Source of the DNA: Chishuiella changwenlii
GTDB taxonomy: Bacteria; Bacteroidota; Bacteroidia; Flavobacteriales; Weeksellaceae
DNA: 64,000 nt
Assembly: GCF_900142565.1 (NCBI RefSeq)
Contig: NZ_FRBH01000007.1
Location: 62,001-126,000 of the forward strand
Reading direction: 5' to 3'
The translations under genes and the position numbers were made by a program. The notes below the pieces were generated by a model. It saw only the letters and a program-made list of their open reading frames with translations. It made no database searches and had not been told where the DNA came from. Shown one piece after another: positions 37,276 to 46,375 of this stretch; position 1 is the first letter of the stretch; each line of letters opens with the position of its first letter.

Positions 37276-38370
37276 TTAAGATCTAGCTCTTCTAAAATAT
37301 AAGAAGGCTGTTAATATTCCGAAAACAATATTCGGTATCCACGATGCAATGAACGGAGATACAAATCCTTTCTCAGAAAATGCAGACGTGGTCTGTGAAA
37401 AGAAAATATACACAAAAGCTAATGAAATACCTACAGCTAAATTCATTCCTATACCTCCACGTCTTTTTTTAGAGGAAAGGGATAAAGCAAGCAATGTTAG
37501 AATAATTGTTGAAAAAGGTGTACTTAAACGAGCATTTAATTCGTTTTGATAGGCATTTACATTTGCAGAACCTTTTGTTTTCTGAGCTTGTATAAAATCA
37601 TTAAGTTCAAAAGTATTCATTGTTTCTGCCACATAACCCTCAGGTAAAATTTCATCTGGTGAAGCTACTAGCTTTATTTTTGCAGTAGGCTCGTATGTTA
37701 ATTTCTCTGTATGATCTTTGTTTATTTCACGTGTGTAAACTGTCGTTAAAGAATAGGTAGAATCTTTGTCATCCCAATTAAAAGTTGAAGCAAGTATTTG
37801 TTTTTTTAATTCTGTTGAATCAAATTTCTGGTATACAAATGCATTTCCTAATTTATCTGTTCTATCATATCCTTCAACAAAAACAAATTCATTTGGCGAT
37901 ATTTGAGAAGCTATAGGCTGTCGTTTATAATATTCTTCACGATCCGAGCCGCTTAATAAATGACCATACTGATATTTATTTTTTTTGATATTAGCCCAAG
38001 GTAAAACAACATTTCCTACAACTAAAGCTGTCGCTGCTAAAAATATAGCAACCCATATGTAAGGTAAAGTAAATCGATAAAAACTAATACCACCCGAAAG
38101 AACTCCTACAATCTCTGTTTGCATTGTTAAACGAGATGTAAAGTAGATAACGGTAATAAAAACGGCAATAGGTAAAAAAGTATTAACAACCCAAATTGTC
38201 CAAAAGGGATAAAATTCAGTTAATGCCGACATTGCTGTAGATCCCGTATCATTAATACGTCCTAATTTTTGACTTAAGTCAACAATTACTGCAATTGTAG
38301 ATAAAATCAGAACCATAAAAATAAAGGTCCCAATAAAATTTCGAATGATATATTTATCAATTATTTTCAA
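37276..38370 (-). CDS. lptG: LPS export permease (LptF/LptG family)
   Basis: A 364-residue inner-membrane protein. Three helices at the N-terminus (about 10-30, 55-75, 100-125) and three at the C-terminus flank a periplasmic beta-jellyroll (about 135-265), the LptF/G layout. It begins with LKIIDKYIIRNFIGTF, matching the family start, and the first codon is TTG. With LptB it powers LPS extraction from the inner membrane. It begins 1 nt after the tgt stop, so tgt-lptG form an operon with coupled translation. I cannot distinguish LptG from LptF with certainty. Confidence 0.88.
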   Translation of the reverse strand: MKIIDKYIIRNFIGTFIFMVLILSTIAVIVDLSQKLGRINDTGSTAMSALTEFYPFWTIWVVNTFLPIAVFITVIYFTSRLTMQTEIVGVLSGGISFYRFTLPYIWVAIFLAATALVVGNVVLPWANIKKNKYQYGHLLSGSDREEYYKRQPIASQISPNEFVFVEGYDRTDKLGNAFVYQKFDSTELKKQILASTFNWDDKDSTYSLTTVYTREINKDHTEKLTYEPTAKIKLVASPDEILPEGYVAETMNTFELNDFIQAQKTKGSANVNAYQNELNARLSTPFSTIILTLLALSLSSKKRRGGIGMNLAVGISLAFVYIFFSQTTSAFSEKGFVSPFIASWIPNIVFGILTAFLYFRRARS

Positions 38371-38371
38371 A

Positions 38372-39502
38372 CTACATACGTTGTTTTAGTTGTGGAACAA
38401 TTTGTTCTTTCCATTGTGCAAAATCTCCTGCTAAAATATGCTCTCTTGCAACCTTAACCAAATCTAAATAAAAAGCAAGATTATGAATAGAAGCAATTTG
38501 CTTGCCAAGAGACTCGTTTGCATTAAATAAATGTCGAACATAAGCTTTTGTATAATAACTATCTACGTAGCTTGTTCCAGTTTCATCTAAAGGCTCAAAG
38601 CAATCTTTCCATTTAGCGTTTTTCATGTTCATAACACCATTCCAAGTAAATAACATTCCATTACGTGCATTTCTTGTTGGCATTACACAATCAAACATAT
38701 CAACACCAAGAGCAATACACTCAATAATATTCCAAGGAGTACCAACACCCATTAAATATCGAGGTTTATCTTGTGGTAATATTTCTGTTACAATATCAGT
38801 CATCTCATACATTATTGGTTCTGGTTCACCAACAGATAATCCTCCAATAGCATTTCCTTCGGCTCCAAAATCAGCAATATATTTGGCAGATTCTTGACGT
38901 AAATCTTTAAAATCATTTCCTTGAACAATAGGAAAAAGCGTTTGCTTATGACCATAATATTCAGGATTATTATTTAACCAAGTTCTACAACGCTCTAACC
39001 AACGGTGTGTAACATGCATAGCGCGTTTAGCATCGTGATATTTTGCTGGAATACCAGTTAATTCATCAAATGCCATAAAAATATCGGCACCAATGTAACG
39101 TTGTATTTCCATTGATTTTTCTGGCGTAAACATGTGGTAAGATCCATCTATATGAGACTTAAACTTTACACCTTCTTCACTTTTTTTACGACTTGTAGCT
39201 AATGAATAAACTTGAAAACCACCAGAATCTGTTAAAATAGGTTTTTGCCAATTTATAAATTGATGCAAACCTCCAGCTTTATGTAAAATATCTGTTCCTG
39301 GTCTTAAATACAAATGATATGTATTTCCAAGAATAATTTGGGCTTTTATATCTTCTTCTAATTCACGTTGATGAACAGATTTTACTGTACCAACCGTACC
39401 AACAGGCATAAAAATAGGTGTTTGTATAGTACCATGATCAGTTTCTACAACACCAGCTCTTGCCTTAGAAAATTCGTCTTTTTTATCGATTGAAAATTTC
39501 AT
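38372..39502 (-). CDS. tgt: Queuine tRNA-ribosyltransferase
   Basis: A 376-residue enzyme exchanging guanine-34 for preQ1 in tRNAs with GUN anticodons. Motifs: MPVGTVGTVKSV near the start, the catalytic Asp in LTDSGGFQVYSLA, IGGLSVGEP, and MGVGTPWNIIECIALGVDMFDCVMPTR with the nucleophile Asp. Bacteroidota often lack the full Cx-zinc motif, and here only parts of it are seen. The start at 39502 was chosen over a longer ORF because MKFSIDKKDEFSKARAG is the family N-terminus and a -7 box lies 6 nt upstream. Confidence 0.95.
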   Translation of the reverse strand: MKFSIDKKDEFSKARAGVVETDHGTIQTPIFMPVGTVGTVKSVHQRELEEDIKAQIILGNTYHLYLRPGTDILHKAGGLHQFINWQKPILTDSGGFQVYSLATSRKKSEEGVKFKSHIDGSYHMFTPEKSMEIQRYIGADIFMAFDELTGIPAKYHDAKRAMHVTHRWLERCRTWLNNNPEYYGHKQTLFPIVQGNDFKDLRQESAKYIADFGAEGNAIGGLSVGEPEPIMYEMTDIVTEILPQDKPRYLMGVGTPWNIIECIALGVDMFDCVMPTRNARNGMLFTWNGVMNMKNAKWKDCFEPLDETGTSYVDSYYTKAYVRHLFNANESLGKQIASIHNLAFYLDLVKVAREHILAGDFAQWKEQIVPQLKQRM

Positions 39503-39508
39503 AATGCG

Positions 39509-39516
39509 CAAAGATA
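39509..39516 (-). promoter_or_regulatory. -7 promoter box of tgt (TATCTTTG)
   Basis: Exact TAnnTTTG on the minus strand with only 6 nt between the box and the ATG at 39502. The transcript would be leaderless or nearly so. Confidence 0.6.
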
Positions 39517-39564
39517 TTAATTGTTTAGTATGTGGCGAGTTAGTTTCTGAAAAAAAATAATTAA

Positions 39565-39596
39565 AAAATGAGAGTAAAGCGAACTTTACTCTCATT
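39565..39596 (-). terminator. Rho-independent terminator of the OmpA-family gene
   Basis: A perfect 14-bp stem with a 4-nt loop (39565-39578 with 39583-39596). On the minus strand it is followed by a T run, 52 nt after the stop. Confidence 0.88.
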
Positions 39597-39648
39597 TAGG
39601 GAAATTACTTCGATATAATTATGAATTATGGTTTATATGAATAAAAAA

Positions 39649-40854
39649 TTATTTTGTGAATCTTAACGACATTTTACGATCAGAGGCTCTTTCTTCATCA
39701 GAAGCACTTTCGTCTACTTTTGCAAACTCTTCTCCATATCCTTCTGCACTAACTACTTGTGTACCTACACCTTGTTTTGTTAACTCACTTTTTAAGAAGT
39801 CTGCACGTTTCTGAGAAATTTCTTTATTTAGTTTATCATCTCCTTTTCTATCTGTGTATGCTCCAATTTTTATTTTTACACCAGGATATTCTTTTAAAAT
39901 TGCAGTTAAATTTTCTACTTGTACTTCCGAACCAGGTTCTAACTGATCAGTTTTACCAAAAACGAAGTTAACGTTGTCAAAATCAAACCATTTTGTTTTT
40001 AATTGTTCTTCTGTTAATGTATTAAATTCTGGTGAATGAATAAATGTAATTATTTGATCTTCTAATCCGTTTTGATATGCTTTTAAGTTAATATCTCCAT
40101 CTAAATGTATACTTGAAACTTCTTTCGGAACCTTTATAGTATCTGTAGTAATACGTTTAACATTTGCATCTTCTACAACTGGTTCTTCACTTTTTCCTTT
40201 GCAATATTTAAAAAGGAAAAATGCTGCAAGTAAAAGTAAAAGTATTGGAATAAGTGTTTTTAAAAAACCTCCACTGCTTTTTTTCTTTTTGTTTGAATAA
40301 TTGTGAGAAGGTATATCAACAGTTTCTTTTTTTAATGCAGGTTTCCAAAATGCTCCAAAACCTAATGCACTAAGACTTAGTCCTACTGGTAAAAGTTTAA
40401 GTATTTCATCTTTAGAATTCTTTATAAGTTTAAAAAAATCATTTTCACCTATTTGATTAGAATCAATTTCTTTTCCAAGCGTACCGAAAGCTTTCATGGC
40501 AGTTAAATCTAAAATTTTAGAAGAAGATGTTTCTGATAATCCACTGTACTCTGCTACTGTATCACTAATTGAGTAAACATCACTACCAAATAATTTGTTT
40601 TTTAGTCCTGTAATGATATCTGGAGTTTTTTGCAAAGCAGATAGATTTGTTACGTTTTCTTTAGTTCCAAATGTTTTAATAGATTCAAAAAGATTAGAGA
40701 CAGTTTCTTTTTTTTCCAATACACTTCCTAGTAAAATAGGAACGTATGCTTGTATAGCATTGGATACACTTGTTTCATTTTCTCCTAATTCTGAAGAAAT
40801 TTTAGAAATAAAATCAGGAGTAATACTCTCCTTTACTTGATTAATAATTTTCAT
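39649..40854 (-). CDS. DUF937-OmpA fusion protein
   Basis: A 401-residue protein with an unusual order. A helical DUF937-like domain comes first (about 1-165), then a Lys/Ser linker and one membrane helix (about 199-217, ending KYCKG). A linker follows, then a C-terminal OmpA domain (about 290-401) with the peptidoglycan-binding signature IGAYTDRKGDDKLNKEISQKRA. There is no N-terminal signal peptide, so DUF937 probably stays in the cytoplasm with OmpA in the periplasm, anchored in the inner membrane and holding the cell wall. Function beyond wall attachment is not known. Confidence 0.85.
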   Translation of the reverse strand: MKIINQVKESITPDFISKISSELGENETSVSNAIQAYVPILLGSVLEKKETVSNLFESIKTFGTKENVTNLSALQKTPDIITGLKNKLFGSDVYSISDTVAEYSGLSETSSSKILDLTAMKAFGTLGKEIDSNQIGENDFFKLIKNSKDEILKLLPVGLSLSALGFGAFWKPALKKETVDIPSHNYSNKKKKSSGGFLKTLIPILLLLLAAFFLFKYCKGKSEEPVVEDANVKRITTDTIKVPKEVSSIHLDGDINLKAYQNGLEDQIITFIHSPEFNTLTEEQLKTKWFDFDNVNFVFGKTDQLEPGSEVQVENLTAILKEYPGVKIKIGAYTDRKGDDKLNKEISQKRADFLKSELTKQGVGTQVVSAEGYGEEFAKVDESASDEERASDRKMSLRFTK

Positions 40855-41185
40855 AGTTTTAATTTTTTTAAGATGGTTATTGATGTTTATAGTTTAGTTA
40901 CTATACTCATCTAAAAAATTACTACATAAGGAAATCTTACATAGAAGTATTTTCATGTGCTAAGTGTTATCTGAAATATTAATTAGTGAATTAGGTTGAA
41001 ATAAAATAGAACTTATCTATTTTTCCTTTTCGAAAGAGTTTATAAAATTAAATAGATTTAATTTTCGTTTAAGAGTTATACTTTTCATAGTTTAGGTTTT
41101 ATGTAATTATTTTAATATATGTTGGTTGGTGTTATTTTATATTAAAAAACAACTGCGTGTTAAAGTTAATAAAAAAAACTTAAAT
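40855..41185. other. Gene-poor stretch between the OmpA gene and mscS
   Basis: Very AT-rich spacer. The only open frame I can point to is a 23-codon minus-strand ORF (41017-41088, starting MKSITLKRKL and ending FEKEK). It has no clear -7 box; weak evidence for a small peptide gene. No hairpin with a T run is evident. Confidence 0.35.
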
Positions 41186-41215
41186 TTTGTTTTTTTTTTC
41201 AAAGACATAAATTTG
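41186..41215 (+). promoter_or_regulatory. mscS-dacB promoter (TTTG-18-TAAATTTG)
   Basis: A -33 TTTG (41186-41189) and exact -7 TAAATTTG (41208-41215) are separated by 18 bp. A leader of about 70 nt precedes the ATG at 41293. Confidence 0.72.
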
Positions 41216-41292
41216 GTATTATTTTTAGAGTCTGTATAAATTTATATTATAAAACTTTTAATAGATTAGATAAAACTAAAAAACAATTAATT

Positions 41293-42195
41293 ATGCAAGA
41301 AAACGACAAAGTAGATAGTTTAAAAGATGTTATCCAAGCTCCATTTAAAGATTTGGAATACATTAATAATATAATACTTACAAAAGGAGCCGAAATTGGT
41401 TGGAGTTTAGTTTCTGCACTTTTAACTCTGTTTATAGGTTTTTGGATAGCTGGAAGATTGAAAAGAATCATAGAACGTAGAATGATTGCTCGTAATGTTG
41501 ATTTATCAATTAGAACATTCTTAATACCAATTATCAATATTATTCTGAAACTAATTGTAGTCGTTTTTGTTGTTACACGATTAGGATTAAATGCTTCTGG
41601 TTTTATTGCAGCATTAGGAGGAGCAGGACTAGCAATTGGTTTAGCTTTACAAGGTTCACTTTCTAATTTTGCAGCAGGTATTTTAATTATCATTTTTAAA
41701 CCTTTTAAGGTGGGAGATTATATCGTATCTCAAGGAAATGAAGGAACTGTTGAATCTATAAGTTTATTAAACACAGTAATTCATACTGCAAAAGGACAAG
41801 TGATTACTTTGCCTAATGCAAACTTATTTAATAACCCTATTGTCAATTATTCTATAAAAGAATACCGTAGATTAGATGTTAATATCGGAATTTCTTATGG
41901 AGATGATTTTGATAAAGCTAAAAAAGTTTTAGAAGAAGTATTAATTGATAATGAGTATGTAGATCAAGATCAATCAAAAACAGTAGAAATTTTAGAATTT
42001 GCAGCAAGTAGTGTTAATTTAGCAGTACGTTGTTATGTAAAAAATTCGGATTACTGGACTGCATATTGGCAAATTTACAGACAAGTTAAGTATGCGCTTG
42101 ATGAGAATAATATATCAATACCTTATCCGCATACAGAAATGATTATTAAAACGAATAACGAATCTCCAAACCTTCCATTTGAACCAAGAGATTAA
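41293..42195 (+). CDS. Small-conductance mechanosensitive channel (MscS family)
   Basis: A 300-residue channel with three membrane helices (about 38-58, 75-100 and 105-130). The pore helix is Gly/Ala-rich (AALGGAGLAIGLALQGSLSN), followed by the beta-domain segment FKPFKVGDYIV and TVIHTAKGQVITLPNANLFN typical of MscS. It opens on membrane tension to release osmolytes. Its TAA overlaps the ATG of the PBP4 gene by one base (TAATG), so the pair is one operon linking turgor relief and cell-wall work. Confidence 0.95.
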   Translation: MQENDKVDSLKDVIQAPFKDLEYINNIILTKGAEIGWSLVSALLTLFIGFWIAGRLKRIIERRMIARNVDLSIRTFLIPIINIILKLIVVVFVVTRLGLNASGFIAALGGAGLAIGLALQGSLSNFAAGILIIIFKPFKVGDYIVSQGNEGTVESISLLNTVIHTAKGQVITLPNANLFNNPIVNYSIKEYRRLDVNIGISYGDDFDKAKKVLEEVLIDNEYVDQDQSKTVEILEFAASSVNLAVRCYVKNSDYWTAYWQIYRQVKYALDENNISIPYPHTEMIIKTNNESPNLPFEPRD

Positions 42196-43451
42196 TGAAA
42201 AACATCATATTATTTGTGTCTATTATTTCTTCTGTTCAACTTTTTGGGCAGAAGGAATTAATAGATAACGAATTAAATACAGAATTTTACTCTTCTCAGT
42301 TTACAGGATTTTATCTTTATGATCCATTTACGAGTGAAGAACTTTATAATTATAACGGAAACAAATTTTTTATTCCAGCATCCAACACTAAAATTTTCAC
42401 ACTCTATACAGCAATGAAAACATTAGGTGATTCTATTCCTGCATTTAAGTATCAACTTATTGGAGACGAATTACATGTAGAAGGAACTGGAGATCCAACA
42501 TTTTTACATCCAAAATATAACAATAATAAATCTTTAAACTTTCTTAAAAACAATGGAGCTAAGATTGTGCTTCATTGGAATAATTTTGATGAAGAATCCT
42601 TTTTGCCAGGTTGGACGTGGGATGATTTTAGGAAAGATTATGCTCCCGAAAGAAGTCAATTTCCTATTCACGAGAATTTAGTTTCAATTTCAAAAAAAGG
42701 AAATTCGGTAGAGACTTTTCCAAACTATTTTAAAGAGTTTACAGTAATAAAAGATACGATTGAGCAACGAGATTTTTACGAAAATAAATTTTATATAAGT
42801 AAGAATAAACGAAGAGAAAGGGTACCTTTTATTGTGAATAAACAAACAATAGAAAATACATTATCAGAAGTTTTAGGTAAAACGATAGAAGTGTCAGATG
42901 CAGAATTTCCAAAACAGTTTATGATTTTTTATGGAGAAAAATCCGATAATGTTTATAAAGAGATGATGGAGAATAGCGATAACTTCTTGGCAGAACATCT
43001 TTTATTATTAATATCGAGTACGTTGCCTGGTAAACTAAGCGCTTTAGAAACAATAGATTATTCAAAAAAATATTTGTTGAAAGATTTAAAACAACCTCCA
43101 CAATGGTTTGATGGATCAGGCTTATCACGATATAATTTGTTTACACCTCAAAATTTTGTTCAGGTATTAGATAAGCTATATAAAGAATTTCCTCAAGACA
43201 GAATATTTTCAATATTTCCAATTGGTGGAAAAACAGGAACGATAAAAAATAGATACAAGGATTCTAAAGATTCTTATGTTTTTGCTAAGACAGGAACTTT
43301 AAATAATAATGTTACGTTAAGTGGTTATATCAAAACTAAATCTGGGAAGATGTTGATTTTTAGTTTACTTAATAATAATTCAATCAAAGATTTATCTGAA
43401 ATTAGAGATAAAAATGAGAAGCTTTTAAGGATAATAAGAGATAATTACTAA
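42195..43451 (+). CDS. dacB: D-Ala-D-Ala carboxypeptidase, PBP4 type (S13)
   Basis: A 418-residue exported penicillin-binding protein with a signal peptide (about 1-18, ending QLFGQ). Active-site motifs: Ser63-Asn-Thr-Lys66 (SxxK) in PASNTKIF, Ser261-Asp-Asn263 (SxN) in NSDNFLAEHL, and Lys365-Thr-Gly in FAKTGTLNN. It removes terminal D-Ala from, or cuts, peptidoglycan peptides. It is somewhat shorter than E. coli PBP4 (the inserted domain is reduced). Translationally coupled to the MscS gene. Confidence 0.93.
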   Translation: MKNIILFVSIISSVQLFGQKELIDNELNTEFYSSQFTGFYLYDPFTSEELYNYNGNKFFIPASNTKIFTLYTAMKTLGDSIPAFKYQLIGDELHVEGTGDPTFLHPKYNNNKSLNFLKNNGAKIVLHWNNFDEESFLPGWTWDDFRKDYAPERSQFPIHENLVSISKKGNSVETFPNYFKEFTVIKDTIEQRDFYENKFYISKNKRRERVPFIVNKQTIENTLSEVLGKTIEVSDAEFPKQFMIFYGEKSDNVYKEMMENSDNFLAEHLLLLISSTLPGKLSALETIDYSKKYLLKDLKQPPQWFDGSGLSRYNLFTPQNFVQVLDKLYKEFPQDRIFSIFPIGGKTGTIKNRYKDSKDSYVFAKTGTLNNNVTLSGYIKTKSGKMLIFSLLNNNSIKDLSEIRDKNEKLLRIIRDNY

Positions 43452-43475
43452 TCATAGAAAAGTATAAAACAAAAA

Positions 43476-43500
43476 AAATCCTCAGCCTAGCTGAGGATTT
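43476..43500. terminator. Bidirectional terminator
   Basis: A perfect 10-bp stem (43476-43485 with 43491-43500). The minus strand has a run of eight T after the stem for the lipoprotein gene; the plus strand is followed by ATATTTTA. Confidence 0.87.
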
Positions 43501-43523
43501 ATATTTTATTGAATTGATTTCAA

Positions 43524-43748
43524 TTATTTAGCTGGAGCTACTTCTTCAACTTTAGAAGTTGCAGAATCAACTTTAGCTGCTGCTGAATCAACTGTTGCTG
43601 CTGCTGAGTCAACTGTTGCTGCTGCAGAATCAACTACTGCTGCTGCAGAATCAACTTCTGTTGCTGCTTCTTCAGCTTTTTTCTCTCCACAAGATACTGC
43701 TCCTAATGATAAAGCTGCTACTGCAACTACTGCGAAAAATTTTTTCAT
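43524..43748 (-). CDS. Small heptad-repeat lipoprotein
   Basis: A 74-residue lipoprotein (lipobox GAVSC, Cys20). After EKKAEEAATE the mature chain is built from tandem seven-residue units VDSAAAV, VDSAAAT, VDSAAAT, VDSAAAK, VDSATSK. These are encoded by near-identical 21-bp repeats (about 43550-43665). Ala and Val at heptad positions predict a helical coiled coil, reminiscent of Lpp-type murein lipoproteins, though the C-terminal Lys of Lpp is here followed by nothing else (ends VAPAK). It may tether or space the outer membrane; this is inference. Confidence 0.8.
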   Translation of the reverse strand: MKKFFAVVAVAALSLGAVSCGEKKAEEAATEVDSAAAVVDSAAATVDSAAATVDSAAAKVDSATSKVEEVAPAK

Positions 43749-44053
43749 CTTTATTGTTTTTAATTATTAATAATTTTCGATTAATTTTCTTTACCAAAGA
43801 TATTGTGAAATGAATGCAACATGATGTAAAACCAATGTAATATAATTGTAATTAAATAATTCTGATTTATTGAAATTTAAAACATTGTAAATTAATTAAT
43901 TAAAAATTTATTTTACATGGAAAAATAAATTTTGTAAAATAAATTTATGGTTATCTTGAACTTAAATAAGTCATTTTCTGCTCATTTTTCACCATTTTGA
44001 ATAGATTTTTGATACTTTATCAATTAATGTTCAGCAAAAAATTATTTATTTTA
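43749..44053. other. Intergenic region with a 13-bp inverted repeat
   Basis: A spacer of about 330 nt between the divergent lipoprotein gene and serS. It holds a perfect 13-bp inverted repeat (43904-43916 with 43934-43946, 17-nt loop) made only of A/T plus one C-G pair. It could be an operator or chance in AT-rich DNA. I see no T-box or other known RNA leader ahead of serS, and no ORF. Confidence 0.5.
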
Positions 44054-44061
44054 TACATTTG
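44054..44061 (+). promoter_or_regulatory. -7 promoter box of serS (TACATTTG)
   Basis: Exact TAnnTTTG, 19 nt before the ATG at 44081. It excludes the longer in-frame start at 43997. Confidence 0.68.
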
Positions 44062-44080
44062 TATAAATTTAATTAAAAAT

Positions 44081-45349
44081 ATGCTAGTAGTTTCTTACAT
44101 TCAAGAAAACAAAGATCGTGTAATTGAAGGACTTAAAAAACGTAACTTCAAAAAATTAGATCTTGTTGATGAAGTTTTAAATGTTGATGAACTTCGTCGT
44201 AAAACTCAATTTGAATTAGATAATGTATTAGCTGAATCCAACAAATTAGCAAAAGAAATTGGTAATTTGTTTAAAGATGGTAGATCGGAAGAGGCTAATG
44301 AATTAAAAAATAAAACTATCGATTTGAAATCACAATCGAAAGAATTACAAGATTTATTATCTAATTACGAAAGTTCCGTTAAAGAAATTTTATATCAAAT
44401 ACCTAATATTCCTAACGAGCTTGTAAAAGCAGGAAAGGATGCAGATGATAATGAAATTGTTTTTGAAAAAGGTGAAGCTATTTCTAAACCTCAAAACTTA
44501 CCGCATTGGGAAGTTGCAAAGAAATTTGATATCATTGATTTCGAATTAGGTGTTAAGATTACTGGAGCAGGTTTTCCTGTTTATAAAGGAAAAGGAGCTC
44601 GTTTACAACGTGCTTTAATTCAATTTTTCTTAGATAAAAATGCAGATGCTGGTTATACAGAAATTGTACCTCCATTTGTAGTTAACGAAGCTTCTGGATA
44701 TGGTACAGGTCAATTACCAGATAAAGAAGGACAAATGTATTATATAGGTGAAGATGATTTATATTTAATACCTACATCAGAGGTTCCTGTAACTAATATC
44801 TATAGAGATGTAATCGTAAAAGCAGAGGATTTACCAATTACTCATACAGCTTATTCACCATGTTTTCGTAGAGAAGCAGGTTCTTATGGGAAAGATGTAA
44901 GAGGTTTAAATCGTTTACACCAATTTGAGAAAGTAGAAATTGTTAGAATTGAGAAGCCAGAAAATTCTTACGCAGCTTTGGATGCAATGGTAGAACATGT
45001 AAAAGGTCTTTTAGAAGATTTAGAATTACCATACCGTGTCTTGAGACTTTGTGGAGGAGATACAGGATTTACTTCTGCAATTACATATGATTTTGAAGTT
45101 TATTCTCAAGCGCAAGAGAAATGGTTAGAAGTTTCTTCTGTTTCTAATTTTGAAAACTTCCAAACGAATAGATTAAAATTACGTTACAAAGATGAAAATG
45201 GAACTCAATTAGCGCACAGCTTAAATGGTTCTGCCTTAGCTTTACCACGTATTTTAGCTTCTATTTTAGAGAATCATCAAGAAGAAAACGGAACAGTTAA
45301 ATTACCAAAAGCATTACATGCTTATACGCGTTTTGAAACAATTGATTAA
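44081..45349 (+). CDS. serS: Serine-tRNA ligase
   Basis: A 422-residue class II aminoacyl-tRNA synthetase. The N-terminal long coiled-coil arm that grips tRNA-Ser spans about 28-100. Motif 2 is in CFRREAGSYGKDVRGLNRLHQFEKVE; motif 3 is SLNGSALALPRILASILENHQ. The start at 44081 (MLVVSYIQENKDRVIEGL) is the family N-terminus and fits the promoter. A terminator follows directly. Confidence 0.97.
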   Translation: MLVVSYIQENKDRVIEGLKKRNFKKLDLVDEVLNVDELRRKTQFELDNVLAESNKLAKEIGNLFKDGRSEEANELKNKTIDLKSQSKELQDLLSNYESSVKEILYQIPNIPNELVKAGKDADDNEIVFEKGEAISKPQNLPHWEVAKKFDIIDFELGVKITGAGFPVYKGKGARLQRALIQFFLDKNADAGYTEIVPPFVVNEASGYGTGQLPDKEGQMYYIGEDDLYLIPTSEVPVTNIYRDVIVKAEDLPITHTAYSPCFRREAGSYGKDVRGLNRLHQFEKVEIVRIEKPENSYAALDAMVEHVKGLLEDLELPYRVLRLCGGDTGFTSAITYDFEVYSQAQEKWLEVSSVSNFENFQTNRLKLRYKDENGTQLAHSLNGSALALPRILASILENHQEENGTVKLPKALHAYTRFETID

Positions 45350-45375
45350 GAGTAATTAATTTTACGAAATATAAA

Positions 45376-45407
45376 AAAGCCACTCATATTGAGTGGCTTT
45401 CTTTTTT
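45376..45407 (+). terminator. Rho-independent terminator of serS
   Basis: A perfect 10-bp stem (45376-45385 with 45391-45400) followed by CTTTTTTT. Confidence 0.88.
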
Positions 45408-45420
45408 TAGGATTAAATCC

Positions 45421-46365
45421 TTATAGCATTTTTAAGAAATTAACTTCTTGTTCAGTTAATTTTCTATATTCACCTCTTTGTAAAGTTTTCTTAGTTAAAC
45501 CAGCAAAAGAAACACGATCTAATGCTTCTACTGTATAACCTTTTGTTTCAAAAATACGTCTTACAACACGGTTCCAACCGATATGTAATTCAATACCAAT
45601 TTCTGTTTTTGGACGGCCTTCAATAAAAGAAATATCGTCAACTACAGCAATTCCTTCTGGAATTAAACGAACTCCTTTTTTAATGTCAGCCAAATCATTA
45701 GCTGTTAATTTTTTGTCTAATGTTACATGGTAAATCTTCTTTACATCATGACTAGGGTGCGTTAACTTTTTAGTTAAGTATCCATCATTCGTAAATAATA
45801 AAACACCTGTTGTTTGTCTGTCTAAACGACCAATAGGAAAAATACGAGCAGTTGTCGCAGTTGACATTAAATCCATTACAGTTTTACGATCTTTTTCGTC
45901 TTTTGCTGTAGAAATAAAGCCTTTTGGTTTGTTTAAAACAAAGTAAACATTCTTCTCTGAAGAGATTTTACGACCATCAAAACGTACTTCATCATCGGGT
46001 TGTACTTTATAACCCATTTCTGTAATAACGTCACCATTCACTGTAACTATTCCAGTTTTGATTAACTCGTCAGCCTCTCTTCTGGATGCAATCCCTGCAT
46101 TCGCTACATATTTATTTAAACGAATAGTGCCGTCGTCGACTGGAGCTTTCTTCAGTCTCTTAACAAATGGTTTTTCACCTGGTTTGTTAAACGGTTTTTT
46201 TGGTCCAAAACTTTTCTTTCCTTCTTCTGTTGGTTTTCCTCCAAAAGTTGGTTTTCCTTTCCCTGTAGAAGGTTTAGAAGAAGAATTTCCTCTATTTCCT
46301 CCTTTTCCACGATTGTTCCCGCCTTGGGAATTTCTGTCGTTGGATTGATTTCGTCTGTTATTCAT
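45421..46365 (-). CDS. rRNA pseudouridine synthase (RluB/RsuA family)
   Basis: A 314-residue protein. The first 70 residues are a low-complexity, basic Gly/Asn/Lys/Pro extension (NRRNQSNDRNSQGG start). An S4 domain follows (IRLNKYVANAGIASRREADEL), then the catalytic domain with Asp in GRLDRQTTGVLLFTND and the C-terminal GWNRVVRRIFETKGYTVEALDRVSFAG. It is closest to RluB, which modifies U2605 of 23S rRNA; RsuA/RluE cannot be excluded. The long disordered basic tail is typical of flavobacterial homologues and may bind rRNA. It lies 10 nt downstream of the UbiA gene. Confidence 0.9.
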   Translation of the reverse strand: MNNRRNQSNDRNSQGGNNRGKGGNRGNSSSKPSTGKGKPTFGGKPTEEGKKSFGPKKPFNKPGEKPFVKRLKKAPVDDGTIRLNKYVANAGIASRREADELIKTGIVTVNGDVITEMGYKVQPDDEVRFDGRKISSEKNVYFVLNKPKGFISTAKDEKDRKTVMDLMSTATTARIFPIGRLDRQTTGVLLFTNDGYLTKKLTHPSHDVKKIYHVTLDKKLTANDLADIKKGVRLIPEGIAVVDDISFIEGRPKTEIGIELHIGWNRVVRRIFETKGYTVEALDRVSFAGLTKKTLQRGEYRKLTEQEVNFLKML

Positions 46366-46375
46366 CTGAATTTGA

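Noticed and set aside
41017-41088. A 23-codon minus-strand ORF in the OmpA-mscS gap
   Set aside because: It has an ATG and stop but no -7 box, no recognised homology and a length expected by chance in AT-rich DNA, so it was not called as a gene.
43904-43946. Inverted repeat upstream of serS as a T-box or attenuator
   Set aside because: It lies upstream of the serS -7 box at 44054-44061, so it would not be in the serS mRNA, and no T-box sequence is present.
43997-44080. N-terminally extended SerRS starting at 43997
   Set aside because: The extension is hydrophobic and unlike SerRS, and it begins upstream of the promoter box; the family start is at 44081.
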